NCBI RefSeq assembly: GCF_900112765.1 | Contig: NZ_FOMZ01000020.1 | Span: 1-64,000 of the forward strand | Direction of reading: 5' to 3' | Length of the DNA: 64,000 bases | Origin: Actinopolyspora alba | Lineage (GTDB): Bacteria; Actinomycetota; Actinomycetes; Mycobacteriales; Pseudonocardiaceae | Shown here: positions 27,789-35,846 of the stretch, piece by piece | Layout of the letters: each line of letters opens with the position of its first letter | Numbering within the stretch: position 1 is the stretch's first letter | The notes under the pieces: model-generated | Told to the model about the DNA's origin: nothing | Databases searched by the model: none | Seen by the model: the letters and a program-made list of their open reading frames with translations, nothing else | Made by a program: the position numbers and the translations under genes

Positions 27789-29180
27789 ATGGTGTACGAA
27801 CACCGAAAGATACTCTGCGTAATCGCACTGTGCGAGTTCCTCGCGGTGATCCTCGTCTCGGCCATCGACCCGCACGCGCACATCGACGGCGAGGTGTACC
27901 GACTCGGAGCGCAGGCGTGGTTGAACGGGCAACCGATCTATCACGACCTCCCGCCCACCGAAGTGGGGCTGCGGCTCCCGTTCATCTACCCACCGTTCGC
28001 GGCTGTCGCGTTCACACCGCTGGCACTGGTCTCCAAGACGGTCGCCGTCGCGCTGATCATGTTCGTCAGTCACGTCGCCCTGCTGACCACGCTGTACGTG
28101 ATCCTTCGAACGGCCGACTTCTCCCCGTCGAACCGACGAACCGTCCTGCTGGTGACCGCCGCGGTGCTGCCATTGGCCACCCTCGCAGAACCGGTAAGGG
28201 AAACCCTCACCTACGCGCAGATCAACCTGGTGCTCATGGCGCTGGTGGCCGTCGACTGCCTGTGGCGGGCGGACGGGCACCGCAAGCTGCCGTACCCCAG
28301 GGGACTACTGCTCGGCATCGCGGCGGGACTCAAGCTCACACCCGCCGTGTTCCTGCTGTTCTTCCTGCTGCGCCGGGACCCGCGCGCGATCATGACCACG
28401 GTGCTGACCTTCCTGGCGACCGTGGCACTCGGTTTCCTGCTCGCGTTCGACGACGCGCGTGAGTTCTGGTCGCGCGAGGTGTTCGCCAGCAGCGACGTCT
28501 CGTTCGGACCGCAGTTCACGGGCGATGCCTCGATCTACGCGGGCAACGTCTCGCTGCGCTCGCTGCTGAGCAAGCTCACCGTGCCGGAACCCTGGTTGAG
28601 CGTCTGTCTCGGGGTACTGATCCTGCTGATGGCGGGCTTGGCGGTGTTCGGGATGCTGTCGGCACTGCGCGCCCGGGACGGACAGCGCCGGGACTACTCG
28701 ACAGCGCTGGTGATCAACGCGGTGTTCGGCCTGCTGATCTCGCCGATCTCCTGGTCGCACCACTGGGTCTGGATAGTGCCGGGGCTGGTGCTGCTGTTCG
28801 GACGTGGGTACACGCGGCGCGACTGGCCACTGCTCGTCTCGCTGGGTCTCGCGGTGGAGCTCTACCTGATCGGTCCGCACTGGCTGGTTCCGCAGGGTGA
28901 CGGCAAGGAGCTCACGTGGAACTTCTTCGAACACCTGATCGGCAACGCCTATGTGTACCTGGGAGTCGGTTTCCTGGTCTACCACGCGTTTCTCGGCTGG
29001 AAAGGCCGGTACTCGAGTTCCGAAGCGAGGACACCGGTTTCCGCGGCGGCGGATCCCGGTCAGGCGGATCCCGGTCAGGCGAATCCCGGTCAGGCGAATC
29101 CCGGTCAACGGTCGGCTCCCGATGACTCCGACCCCGCGGGGAGCGCGAGATCGACCGCGCCGGACGGATACGGCGGTTGA
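27789..29180 (+). CDS. GT87 family polyprenol-phosphate-mannose-dependent mannosyltransferase
   Basis: Membrane glycosyltransferase of the GT87/PimE-like family, adding alpha-1,2 mannose to lipoglycans on the outer face of the membrane; 463 residues. There are about ten transmembrane segments. Family blocks seen are the extracytoplasmic DGEVYRLGAQAWLNGQPIY with its acidic residue, FIYPPFAAV, YAQINLVLMALVAVD, GLKLTPAVFLLFFLLRRD, and ISWSHHWVW. The C-terminal tail ends in four 5-residue repeats (DPGQA/NPGQA). ATG 27789 chosen; GTG 27744 with GGTGG upstream is an alternative. Confidence 0.85.
   Translation: MVYEHRKILCVIALCEFLAVILVSAIDPHAHIDGEVYRLGAQAWLNGQPIYHDLPPTEVGLRLPFIYPPFAAVAFTPLALVSKTVAVALIMFVSHVALLTTLYVILRTADFSPSNRRTVLLVTAAVLPLATLAEPVRETLTYAQINLVLMALVAVDCLWRADGHRKLPYPRGLLLGIAAGLKLTPAVFLLFFLLRRDPRAIMTTVLTFLATVALGFLLAFDDAREFWSREVFASSDVSFGPQFTGDASIYAGNVSLRSLLSKLTVPEPWLSVCLGVLILLMAGLAVFGMLSALRARDGQRRDYSTALVINAVFGLLISPISWSHHWVWIVPGLVLLFGRGYTRRDWPLLVSLGLAVELYLIGPHWLVPQGDGKELTWNFFEHLIGNAYVYLGVGFLVYHAFLGWKGRYSSSEARTPVSAAADPGQADPGQANPGQANPGQRSAPDDSDPAGSARSTAPDGYGG
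29051..29110 (+). repeat. 15-bp tandem repeat in the GT87 C-terminal tail
   Basis: Four in-frame units: two GGATCCCGGTCAGGC (29051-29080), one GAATCCCGGTCAGGC (29081-29095) and one GAATCCCGGTCAACG (29096-29110). They encode DPGQA DPGQA NPGQA NPGQR and are likely length-variable by slippage. Confidence 0.9.
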
Positions 29181-29218
29181 ATCGTCGCCGCGGCGGCAAC
29201 CGGGTCCGAGACGACGAT

Positions 29219-29251
29219 CGGGGCCGGGGAGTTCCCAGCTCCCCGGCCCCG
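29219..29251. terminator. Bidirectional hairpin terminator
   Basis: Perfect 13-bp inverted repeat CGGGGCCGGGGAG / CTCCCCGGCCCCG with a 7-nt loop, between the GT87 gene and the convergent secreted-protein gene. Confidence 0.8.
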
Positions 29252-29367
29252 ATAACGCCGCCCCGCGGCTACCGACAATCGCCAAGCGGCTCCGCGGGGG
29301 CGGCAGGACGCGTACTTCCGGGGTGGTCAGTCCCGGTCGTACGCGTGCGGCGACCCCGCCATGACGC

Positions 29368-30825
29368 TCACACGGCACCGACCTTCGGCATACCGTCGGC
29401 ATCCAGAGCGGGCAGCGGATAGGTGTGCCCGTCGAGCAGCGGCAGCGCCATCATCGTCGCCGGGGCGGCACCACGGGCGGTGGGCCGCTCGCGGAACGGG
29501 TTGGAAGCCACCTGCTGACGTTCCGGCATCGCGGCGGCCAGCTCGTCCAGCTCCCGCACCACCACGCGCGAGAGCTCGGGACGCTCACTGAAGAACACCT
29601 CGTCCTCCTCGGCTTCGTACGCCGGGATGACGGTGGTGGCCTCGATGCTCAACTCGCGTGCGATGCGGGAGAAGCCGCCGGTCTCGACGTTGCCGTCGAA
29701 GGCGTTGAACTCGCCCAGCGGCTCGACGAGCTCGGCACCGTCCGGACCGTTCGTCGAATCCGGAGTGGCGACCAGGAGTTCCGGCGCCACAAGGGTGGGG
29801 ACCTGCTCGGCTCGCTGATGTGCCTCGTTCGGCAGCCGGAGCGGCTCAGCGTCCTCAGCGGGGCGCTCGACGCCGGAACTCGCCGACAGCGCCGAGCGCA
29901 GCAGCTCACGCGGTACCGCGCGCAGATCCGGCCCGGTGTCCAGCCCGGACGAGGTGAGATCGATCGAATCGGTGAGCAGCAGCCCCGGCGAGTTGCGCGA
30001 CCGCGCGGCCGGACCGGCCTGGACGATTCCCTCGCCGCGTGGGGCGGCCAGTTCGGGAGCCACGGCCGGATCGGTGTGCGGTGTGACCAGTGCGAGGGGC
30101 AGCGTCTCGGTGGTGCTCTCGTCGACGTGCGGCTGAGCATCGACTCGCTTCCGGGCGTCGACGAGCGTGTCGACGACCCCGCCGATCGGCCCGGACCAGC
30201 TCAACGAGCGGTGGAAGCCGTCCGCCGGCTTGGTCTCCTGGGCCGCGTGCCTACCCCGGGAGCGTTCCCTGGGCTGAGCCTCGACACGGTCGGTGGTTCC
30301 GAGCGGAGCGGAACGTGCCACATCCGTGCGCCAGGACAGCTCGGGCAGCCCGGTGGACGGCCCCGAACGGGGAGGTTCGACCGGCAGACGCTCCGTCGAT
30401 TCCGCACGAGGCGGGATCCAGTGCTGCTGGGCGGTCTGCTGGGCGGTCCGCTCGACGGTCCGTTCCACATCGGGCTCCGGCGCATCGGTGATGCGCGGGA
30501 TCCGCTGGGTGCGCTCGTTGTCGACCTCGGGTGGGACGTCGCGTATGGGTTCGATGACGCCGACGAGGGTGTCGGCAGTGGCGTTGGCGACCGTGTCCCG
30601 GAGCGGATCCTTGCCGTCCTCCGGGAACAACTCACCGGCGAAGCACAGCCCACTGCGGCTGGGAGTGCCGTCTCCGGCCGCTTCCGCGGGAGTCAGCGGG
30701 TCACCGAGCGGTGAGGTGGGACGGTCCGGGCAGTTCCCGGACGCCGCGGCTACGCCGGTCCCGGCCGCGAGCATTCCGCCGGTCACCAGCGCTGCTTGCA
30801 CGCCTCGCCTTGCCCAAGTCTGCAT
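29368..30825 (-). CDS. Secreted low-complexity protein, unknown function
   Basis: 485 residues. An N-terminal signal peptide (VQAALVTGGMLAAGTGVAAA) is followed by GNCPDRPTSPLGDPLTP and a long hydrophilic, acidic, probably disordered region. That region has repeated ER/RTAQQ segments (VERTVERTAQQTAQQH) and ends with a more hydrophobic tail, TMMALPLLDGHTYPLPAL. Only two cysteines are visible, both near the mature N-terminus. No family recognised. ATG 30823-30825 with GGAGGAG upstream. It lies in tandem with a second protein of similar character (31047-32258), suggesting related envelope roles. Confidence 0.7.
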   Translation of the reverse strand: MQTWARRGVQAALVTGGMLAAGTGVAAASGNCPDRPTSPLGDPLTPAEAAGDGTPSRSGLCFAGELFPEDGKDPLRDTVANATADTLVGVIEPIRDVPPEVDNERTQRIPRITDAPEPDVERTVERTAQQTAQQHWIPPRAESTERLPVEPPRSGPSTGLPELSWRTDVARSAPLGTTDRVEAQPRERSRGRHAAQETKPADGFHRSLSWSGPIGGVVDTLVDARKRVDAQPHVDESTTETLPLALVTPHTDPAVAPELAAPRGEGIVQAGPAARSRNSPGLLLTDSIDLTSSGLDTGPDLRAVPRELLRSALSASSGVERPAEDAEPLRLPNEAHQRAEQVPTLVAPELLVATPDSTNGPDGAELVEPLGEFNAFDGNVETGGFSRIARELSIEATTVIPAYEAEEDEVFFSERPELSRVVVRELDELAAAMPERQQVASNPFRERPTARGAAPATMMALPLLDGHTYPLPALDADGMPKVGAV

Positions 30826-31022
30826 GGAACTCTCCTCCGATTCCTTTCCCGCGATACAGGAGTGCCCCTGCACGCAAGCTTTGTGAGAACTGCGATTGCT
30901 GAATGACCCGATCGAGCGAGCCGGGATTCCGGTTCCGGTAACACTCGGGGTCGAAGTCGCGGAGGGCGAAAAACACTGCTCGGGTGTGACGGTGAGTGGA
31001 AATCACTCGAACCGGCCCGAGG

Positions 31023-31042
31023 CGGTCCGCCACGGCGGACCG
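31023..31042 (-). terminator. Hairpin after the second secreted-protein gene
   Basis: Perfect 8-bp inverted repeat CGGTCCGC / GCGGACCG with a 4-nt loop, 4 bp beyond the stop at 31047 on the minus strand. Confidence 0.65.
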
Positions 31043-31046
31043 AGAA

Positions 31047-32258
31047 TCAGTCGGGAGTGGTACCCGGTTGCGGGCCCTCGGGGCTCGCGGGGTCGTAAAC
31101 ATTGGCGCGCGTTATGGCGCCGAACGAGGGGACGGCGAACCGCGAAACGGGAAGCGAGTCCCCGAGACCGTAGCCGCCGTGCGAGCCGCCGCCGGAGGTG
31201 TTGACATCCGTGCCGCAGCCGCAGTTACCGGACGGGAAAGGAAGTTTCCCGCCACGATTCTCCGTTGACGAACCGTCGCGTTCGGAGCGCGATTCGTGGT
31301 TCAGCCAAGCGATGTTCCGGTCGATCGCGGCGAGTGCCGCCGCTTCCCGGGAGTCGGATTCGGAACCGGACGCGCCGGAGTCGTTCGACCCGGTCTCGTC
31401 GGGGGTGTTGTCAGGACGTGTGGCGGACGCACCATCGTCCGGCAGTACCGCCGTACCGATGCCTCCGGGCACTTCCTCCGGGAGATCGCCCGGCGTTTCC
31501 CCGGAGACCGTTTCGCGTAGCGAGTCGTGCAGTCGCCCCAGACCCGACTCGACCGCTCCGGTGAGCGATTCCTCGCCCGTTGTCCCGGAAATCACGGTGC
31601 CCGCCACTCGTTCGACGGGATGCAGCAACGGATCGACCTCACGTCGCGCGGTGCGCAGTCCGTCGGAAACGGAGTCGGACAGCCGCTCGGTGGTTCCCCG
31701 GAGCCCGTCGCGGTCCAGCACGTTCCGGAGTGGACCGCTTTCTTCTCCGCTCACCTTTCCGCCGTTCGATTCGGCGGAAACGTCCGGGACGGTCCGAACT
31801 CGATCAACCTGGGATCGAGTGGCCTGGATTCGGTCGGCCTCAACCGGTTTCCCGGCTACTCGGGTAGCTGTACCACTCCCGGCGGCACCGTCGACCGGAT
31901 CCACCGTGGTCGTTCGAGCGGAAGCTTCGATCCCCAGCGCCCGGGGGAGTGTCGACACCGGACCCGATCGTCCCGTGTCCGACTCCGCGCGAGAGTCGGC
32001 CCGCCGGGCGTCGTAGCGGCCGTGCGGCTGGGAACCATCCGTTCCCGAGTCGGGAGAGTGGTCGTCGATGTGCCGGATCAGCGCCCCGACCTGTCGGAGC
32101 GTACCGTCCTCGGAAGGTTTCTCGACCGCCACGGCCTGCGCGGATCCGAAGAGCCAGGCAGCGGAGACACCGGCCACGGTTCCCCCGACAGCGACCAGCG
32201 CACGGGACAGCCACCGCCGTTGGCGGTCGGCCGTCACACACTGCTCGCCATCGAACAT
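31047..32258 (-). CDS. Secreted or membrane-anchored low-complexity protein, unknown function
   Basis: 403 residues. A short charged N-terminus (DRQRRWLSR) precedes a signal sequence or anchor (ALVAVGGTVAGVSAAWLF), then a Ser/Gly/Asp-rich region with alternating helices such as LSDSVSDGLRTARREVDPLL. A C-terminal cysteine cluster GNCGCGTDVNTSGGGSHGG follows. The layout resembles the neighbouring secreted protein, but I see no clear sequence identity. ATG 32256-32258 with GGAG close upstream. Family unknown; an aerial-hypha or spore-surface role is only a guess. Confidence 0.68.
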   Translation of the reverse strand: MFDGEQCVTADRQRRWLSRALVAVGGTVAGVSAAWLFGSAQAVAVEKPSEDGTLRQVGALIRHIDDHSPDSGTDGSQPHGRYDARRADSRAESDTGRSGPVSTLPRALGIEASARTTTVDPVDGAAGSGTATRVAGKPVEADRIQATRSQVDRVRTVPDVSAESNGGKVSGEESGPLRNVLDRDGLRGTTERLSDSVSDGLRTARREVDPLLHPVERVAGTVISGTTGEESLTGAVESGLGRLHDSLRETVSGETPGDLPEEVPGGIGTAVLPDDGASATRPDNTPDETGSNDSGASGSESDSREAAALAAIDRNIAWLNHESRSERDGSSTENRGGKLPFPSGNCGCGTDVNTSGGGSHGGYGLGDSLPVSRFAVPSFGAITRANVYDPASPEGPQPGTTPD

Positions 32259-32591
32259 GAACTCCGCAGCCTCCTCGGGACGACATTCCCGCCACGACGA
32301 GCCCGGGCGAGGAAAGGCGGTCGAACACCGGCCGATCCTCGCGTGCGGTCCGTCGCCAAGCCGGTCGAGGAACAACGTCCCGTCGAGCCGACGGACAACC
32401 GGACCGGAGCACGCCCAGCGGATTGCCGACGATCACTCTTCCAAAGACATCCCCCCGTTCGCATTCATTCAGCGCTCGGTTCGTCACATCGTGTGACAGA
32501 CCGATGTTCCGCGCACGTCCCGAACCGGACACGGCACAACCGGAGCCGTGAGTCACCACCGTGATCCACCACGTGCGTATACGGTTGCGGT
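32259..32591. other. Divergent intergenic region with palindrome GTCACATCGTGTGAC
   Basis: About 330 bp between the secreted protein and the AI-2E permease gene, no gene seen. The perfect dyad GTCACA-TCG-TGTGAC (32483-32497) is a good operator candidate for either flanking promoter. It resembles, but does not fully match, the BldD consensus (centre differs). Confidence 0.45.
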
Positions 32592-33743
32592 GTGAGCGCC
32601 TTCAAGGTCACGGATTCGGACGAAGCCGCCAGGGTTCCGGTCGCGATACGGACAACGGCAGCCCTCAGCTGGCGGGTGTTGGTCATCCTCGGCATGCTGT
32701 ACGCCCTCGGCTGGCTGGTGGGCAGGCTGTCCGTGGTCGTCATCCCGGTGGCCATCGCGCTGCTGCTGTCCGCGCTGCTGGCTCCGGCCGTGGCGGCGCT
32801 GACCAGGCTGCGCGTACCGCGCGGACTGGCCACCGCGGTCGTGCTGGTCGGCGGACTCGCCGCCGTGGGCGGCATCCTCACCTTCGTCATCAACGCGTTC
32901 ATCGCGGGTCTGCCCGACCTGCAACGGCAACTGACGGCCAGCCTGGACACCATCAGGGAGTGGGCGGCCACCGGTCCGCTGCACCTCGGTGAGGCGCAGA
33001 TCAACAGATACGTGGATCAGGCCGGGAACTGGCTGCAGAACAACCAGCAGCGAATCACCAGCGGAGCGCTGGCCACGGCCACCACCTTCGGCAGCTTCCT
33101 GACCGGGATGCTGCTGATGCTGTTCACCCTGATCTTCTTCCTGCACGACGGCAGGCGGATCTGGCTGTTCCTGCTGGGGCCGATGCCGGAGCCGTTGCGC
33201 TCCCGGCTCGATCTGGCGGGGACACGGGGATTCGACTCGCTGATCGGGTACATCCGGGCGACCGGCCTGGTGGCCGTCGGGGACGCGTTGGGCATCGGGA
33301 TCGGGCTGGCCATAATAGGTGTACCGCTGGTGGTGCCGCTGGCGGCGCTGGTGTTCCTCGCGGCGTTCATCCCGATCGTCGGTGCCGTGGCGTCCGGAGC
33401 GGTCGCGATACTCGTCGCCCTGGTGGCCGAGGGGCCGATCGCCGCGCTGCTGACGCTCGGGGTGGTGCTCGGCGTGCAGCAGCTCGAGGGCAACGTGCTG
33501 CAGCCACTGCTGATAGGCCGCGCGGTGCGGCTGCACCCGCTCGCCGTGGTGCTGGTGATCAGCGTGGGAGCCATAGTGGCGGGCATCATCGGCACGCTGC
33601 TGGCCGTACCGGTGCTGGCGGTGCTCAACTCCGCCGTCCGCGCGCTTTACGAGGGCGATGGGCAGGCGGAACCGGCCACCGCCACCGTGGAAAGCGGCCG
33701 GGAACACCCCGAAAGCGATAACGAGGAGCCCGCACCCGAATGA
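32592..33743 (+). CDS. AI-2E family transporter (PerM-like)
   Basis: Integral membrane protein, 383 residues, of the AI-2 exporter/PerM superfamily. It has about eight transmembrane segments with a central hydrophilic helical region (residues ~90-155). The conserved blocks are FFLHDGRRIW, AFIPIVGAVASGAVA and GVQQLEGNVLQPLLIGR. The substrate is unknown; some members are solute/proton antiporters rather than autoinducer exporters. GTG start with no strong ribosome binding site, possibly near-leaderless. The acidic C-terminal tail is soluble. Confidence 0.88.
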   Translation: MSAFKVTDSDEAARVPVAIRTTAALSWRVLVILGMLYALGWLVGRLSVVVIPVAIALLLSALLAPAVAALTRLRVPRGLATAVVLVGGLAAVGGILTFVINAFIAGLPDLQRQLTASLDTIREWAATGPLHLGEAQINRYVDQAGNWLQNNQQRITSGALATATTFGSFLTGMLLMLFTLIFFLHDGRRIWLFLLGPMPEPLRSRLDLAGTRGFDSLIGYIRATGLVAVGDALGIGIGLAIIGVPLVVPLAALVFLAAFIPIVGAVASGAVAILVALVAEGPIAALLTLGVVLGVQQLEGNVLQPLLIGRAVRLHPLAVVLVISVGAIVAGIIGTLLAVPVLAVLNSAVRALYEGDGQAEPATATVESGREHPESDNEEPAPE

Positions 33744-34155
33744 TTCGGAAATCAGGGTTACCGTAGCTCGATCGCCGTAGCGGTTCGTGTGGCGGAACCT
33801 CTGGTGCGGCGGCGCCGACCGGGTGGTGGGGTTTCAAGCACCGTACCGCCCCACCGCCCCGCGATTTCGTGGGAAATCGACGCCCGGTGCGGCGGTGTGG
33901 CCCCGTGGGCGTAGATTTCTCGCGAAATCGCCGCGCCGCTGGGCGAGGTACGCCGGTGCCCACCCCCGACCACTTCCGCAGGCCGAACCCCAATCATGCA
34001 AGCAATCGGCACCGCCGCGGGTTCTCCGGTGCGGCTCTCGCGAGGACGGCCCCGACGTTGTGTAGATCGCTACCCGATGTCGGGGCACCCGCAGCGAGAG
34101 CCGTGCCGGAGGTTCCACCACCCGTACCGCCACGCAACGGGCGAGGGGAGAACGC
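33744..34155. other. Intergenic region carrying dispersed repeat locus B
   Basis: About 410 bp without a supported gene, separating the convergent AI-2E and diguanylate cyclase genes. It carries the second copy of the dispersed palindromic repeat (listed separately). Confidence 0.5.
33861..33938. repeat. Dispersed palindromic repeat, locus B (two inverted copies)
   Basis: GCGATTTCGTGGGAAATCGA (33861-33880) and GATTTCTCGCGAAATCGCC (33914-33932) are related units in opposite orientation about 50 bp apart, giving a potential long hairpin. Same core as locus A (4925) and locus C (60799). Confidence 0.75.
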
Positions 34156-35352
34156 TCACGCGAGGCTGACGGCGTTGCGCCCGCCCGCTTTGGCGGTGAG
34201 GAGGGCCGCGTCGGCGGCCACCAGCAGGTCCTCCAGCTCGTAGCCCAACCGCTCGGTGGCGGCCACACCGATGCTGACGGTGAGATCGTCGAGTTCACGA
34301 TGTACTCCTCGCGTGTCCCGGGCGGGTACGGACAGCGAGGCGGTGGAGCTCCGGATGCGGTAGGCGATCTCGCAAGCGGCTGAGATGTCGGCGTCGGGTA
34401 ACAGCACGACGAACTCCTCGCCGCCGAAGCGCCCCACCAGGTCCCCCTTGCGGACACTGTCGCGCAGCATCAACGCCATCGAGGCCAGCGCGGCGTCTCC
34501 CGCCAGGTGTCCGAGCTCGTCGTTGACGCGCTTGAAGTGATCGAGATCGAGCAGCAGGATCGCGGCCCGCTGCTGCCGGGAGCTCGCCCTGCCCAACTCC
34601 GCGCGTGCCAGTTTGTCCCAGTGGACCGCGTTGACGAGTCCGGTCTTGCCGTCCCGCTGCGCCGAGCGCCGCCACTGCGGTAGTTGACCGGCCATGTCCA
34701 GCAACGCCATCGGTGGTGCGGCGAGCAACGCGCTGGCCGGGTGAAACTCCATCGCCACCGCCAGCAGGATGCCGAGGGTGGCGGCGACGATGCCGAGCAG
34801 GACATCGATCGGATCCCCCAGGAACTCGGCCCTGGTCGCCCGTGGTCTGCGCAGTCGGAGCCCGACCGCCACGATCGCGGCCCGAAGCAGCAGCAGGGTG
34901 GCCGAACCGGCGACCAGCAGCAGGGGGTTCCACCGCGGCTCGTGCCATCCGACAACCGCGCGGGCCGCGAACGTGGCCGAAACGGTGGCGGCGGTGACGA
35001 ACATCCACCGGTACGACTCGCCGCGCACGTCGAGCACCCCGTGCAGAGCGGGACCCAGCAACAACAGCACGAGCAGATTCGGCGGCAGTGTGAGCATGCC
35101 GGTGACGAGATAGCAGATGTGGATCGTCCAGGGATCCCGGCGCACCTCGTCGCGCAGCTGGATGGACAACGAGGTGCCGACGATCACGACGCCGGCGGTG
35201 AACGCGAGCAGCCCGAAGCGGTGCAACGTGTCGGACGTCGGAGGAGCGGTGGTCAGGATGACCGCGAACACCAACGACACGGCCACGACCTGCACCACGA
35301 GTACGTAGACCAGCGCCGCGGGCCTGAGCCTCCACAATGGCCAGTACCCCAT
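34156..35352 (-). CDS. Membrane-bound diguanylate cyclase
   Basis: 398 residues. The N-terminal ~215 residues contain about six transmembrane segments (for instance ALVYVLVVQVVAVSLVFAVI). The C-terminal GGDEF domain has LLLDLDHFKRVNDELGHLAG and an intact signature FGGEEFVVLLPDAD (~residue 308). It would produce c-di-GMP in response to an unknown membrane signal. ATG 35350-35352 with GGGGAGGAG upstream. Third GGDEF protein in 12 kb. Confidence 0.9.
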   Translation of the reverse strand: MGYWPLWRLRPAALVYVLVVQVVAVSLVFAVILTTAPPTSDTLHRFGLLAFTAGVVIVGTSLSIQLRDEVRRDPWTIHICYLVTGMLTLPPNLLVLLLLGPALHGVLDVRGESYRWMFVTAATVSATFAARAVVGWHEPRWNPLLLVAGSATLLLLRAAIVAVGLRLRRPRATRAEFLGDPIDVLLGIVAATLGILLAVAMEFHPASALLAAPPMALLDMAGQLPQWRRSAQRDGKTGLVNAVHWDKLARAELGRASSRQQRAAILLLDLDHFKRVNDELGHLAGDAALASMALMLRDSVRKGDLVGRFGGEEFVVLLPDADISAACEIAYRIRSSTASLSVPARDTRGVHRELDDLTVSIGVAATERLGYELEDLLVAADAALLTAKAGGRNAVSLA

Positions 35353-35846
35353 GAAGTTCTCACTCCTCCCCTGCCGGGAGCCTCGCACAGATCCGGTCGG
35401 GCTCGAAGCCACACCCTGTGTCGCGTTCGGTCCGAAGCGTCGTTCACACGCGGAACCCCGTTTCCCGTTGGATGTTCGAGGTGATCGACTGGTTCCGTTC
35501 GGTGAACCCATCGGTCCGATGACGCTGCCGACAGCGGTCGTCGGGAGCCCGTTCGGAACGTCGTTGTCGCCCCGGAAGCGGGCCTCGGTGTGGGACGGGC
35601 CCGTCGTGGCCGCGGGAAGCACGCCGTTCCGTGCGATCGATAATCGGTTCGCCCGTCCCGCACTAAGACGAATAAGATTCATACTTGGCTGGTTCGCACG
35701 TCACGCGTGCGGAGGAGAGTCGCGGCGCGGGGCGAAAACGGTCGCGAAGGTCCTGGAGCGAGCTCCGCGAAGGCTGGAACGAGGAGCCCGGCGCGCTCGT
35801 CGATACGTATGGCCCTGGCAAGTTCGCCGGAAAGGAACGCCGAAGA
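35353..35846. other. Divergent intergenic region, no gene seen
   Basis: About 495 bp between the membrane cyclase and the sensor kinase. The kinase frame extends upstream to 35685 but with poor coding character. No clear operator or promoter boxes noticed. Confidence 0.35.

Noticed and set aside
31047-32258. Secreted protein with CGCG cluster as a chaplin
   Set aside because: It lacks the chaplin domain spacing and size; only general secreted, Gly/Ser-rich character is shared.
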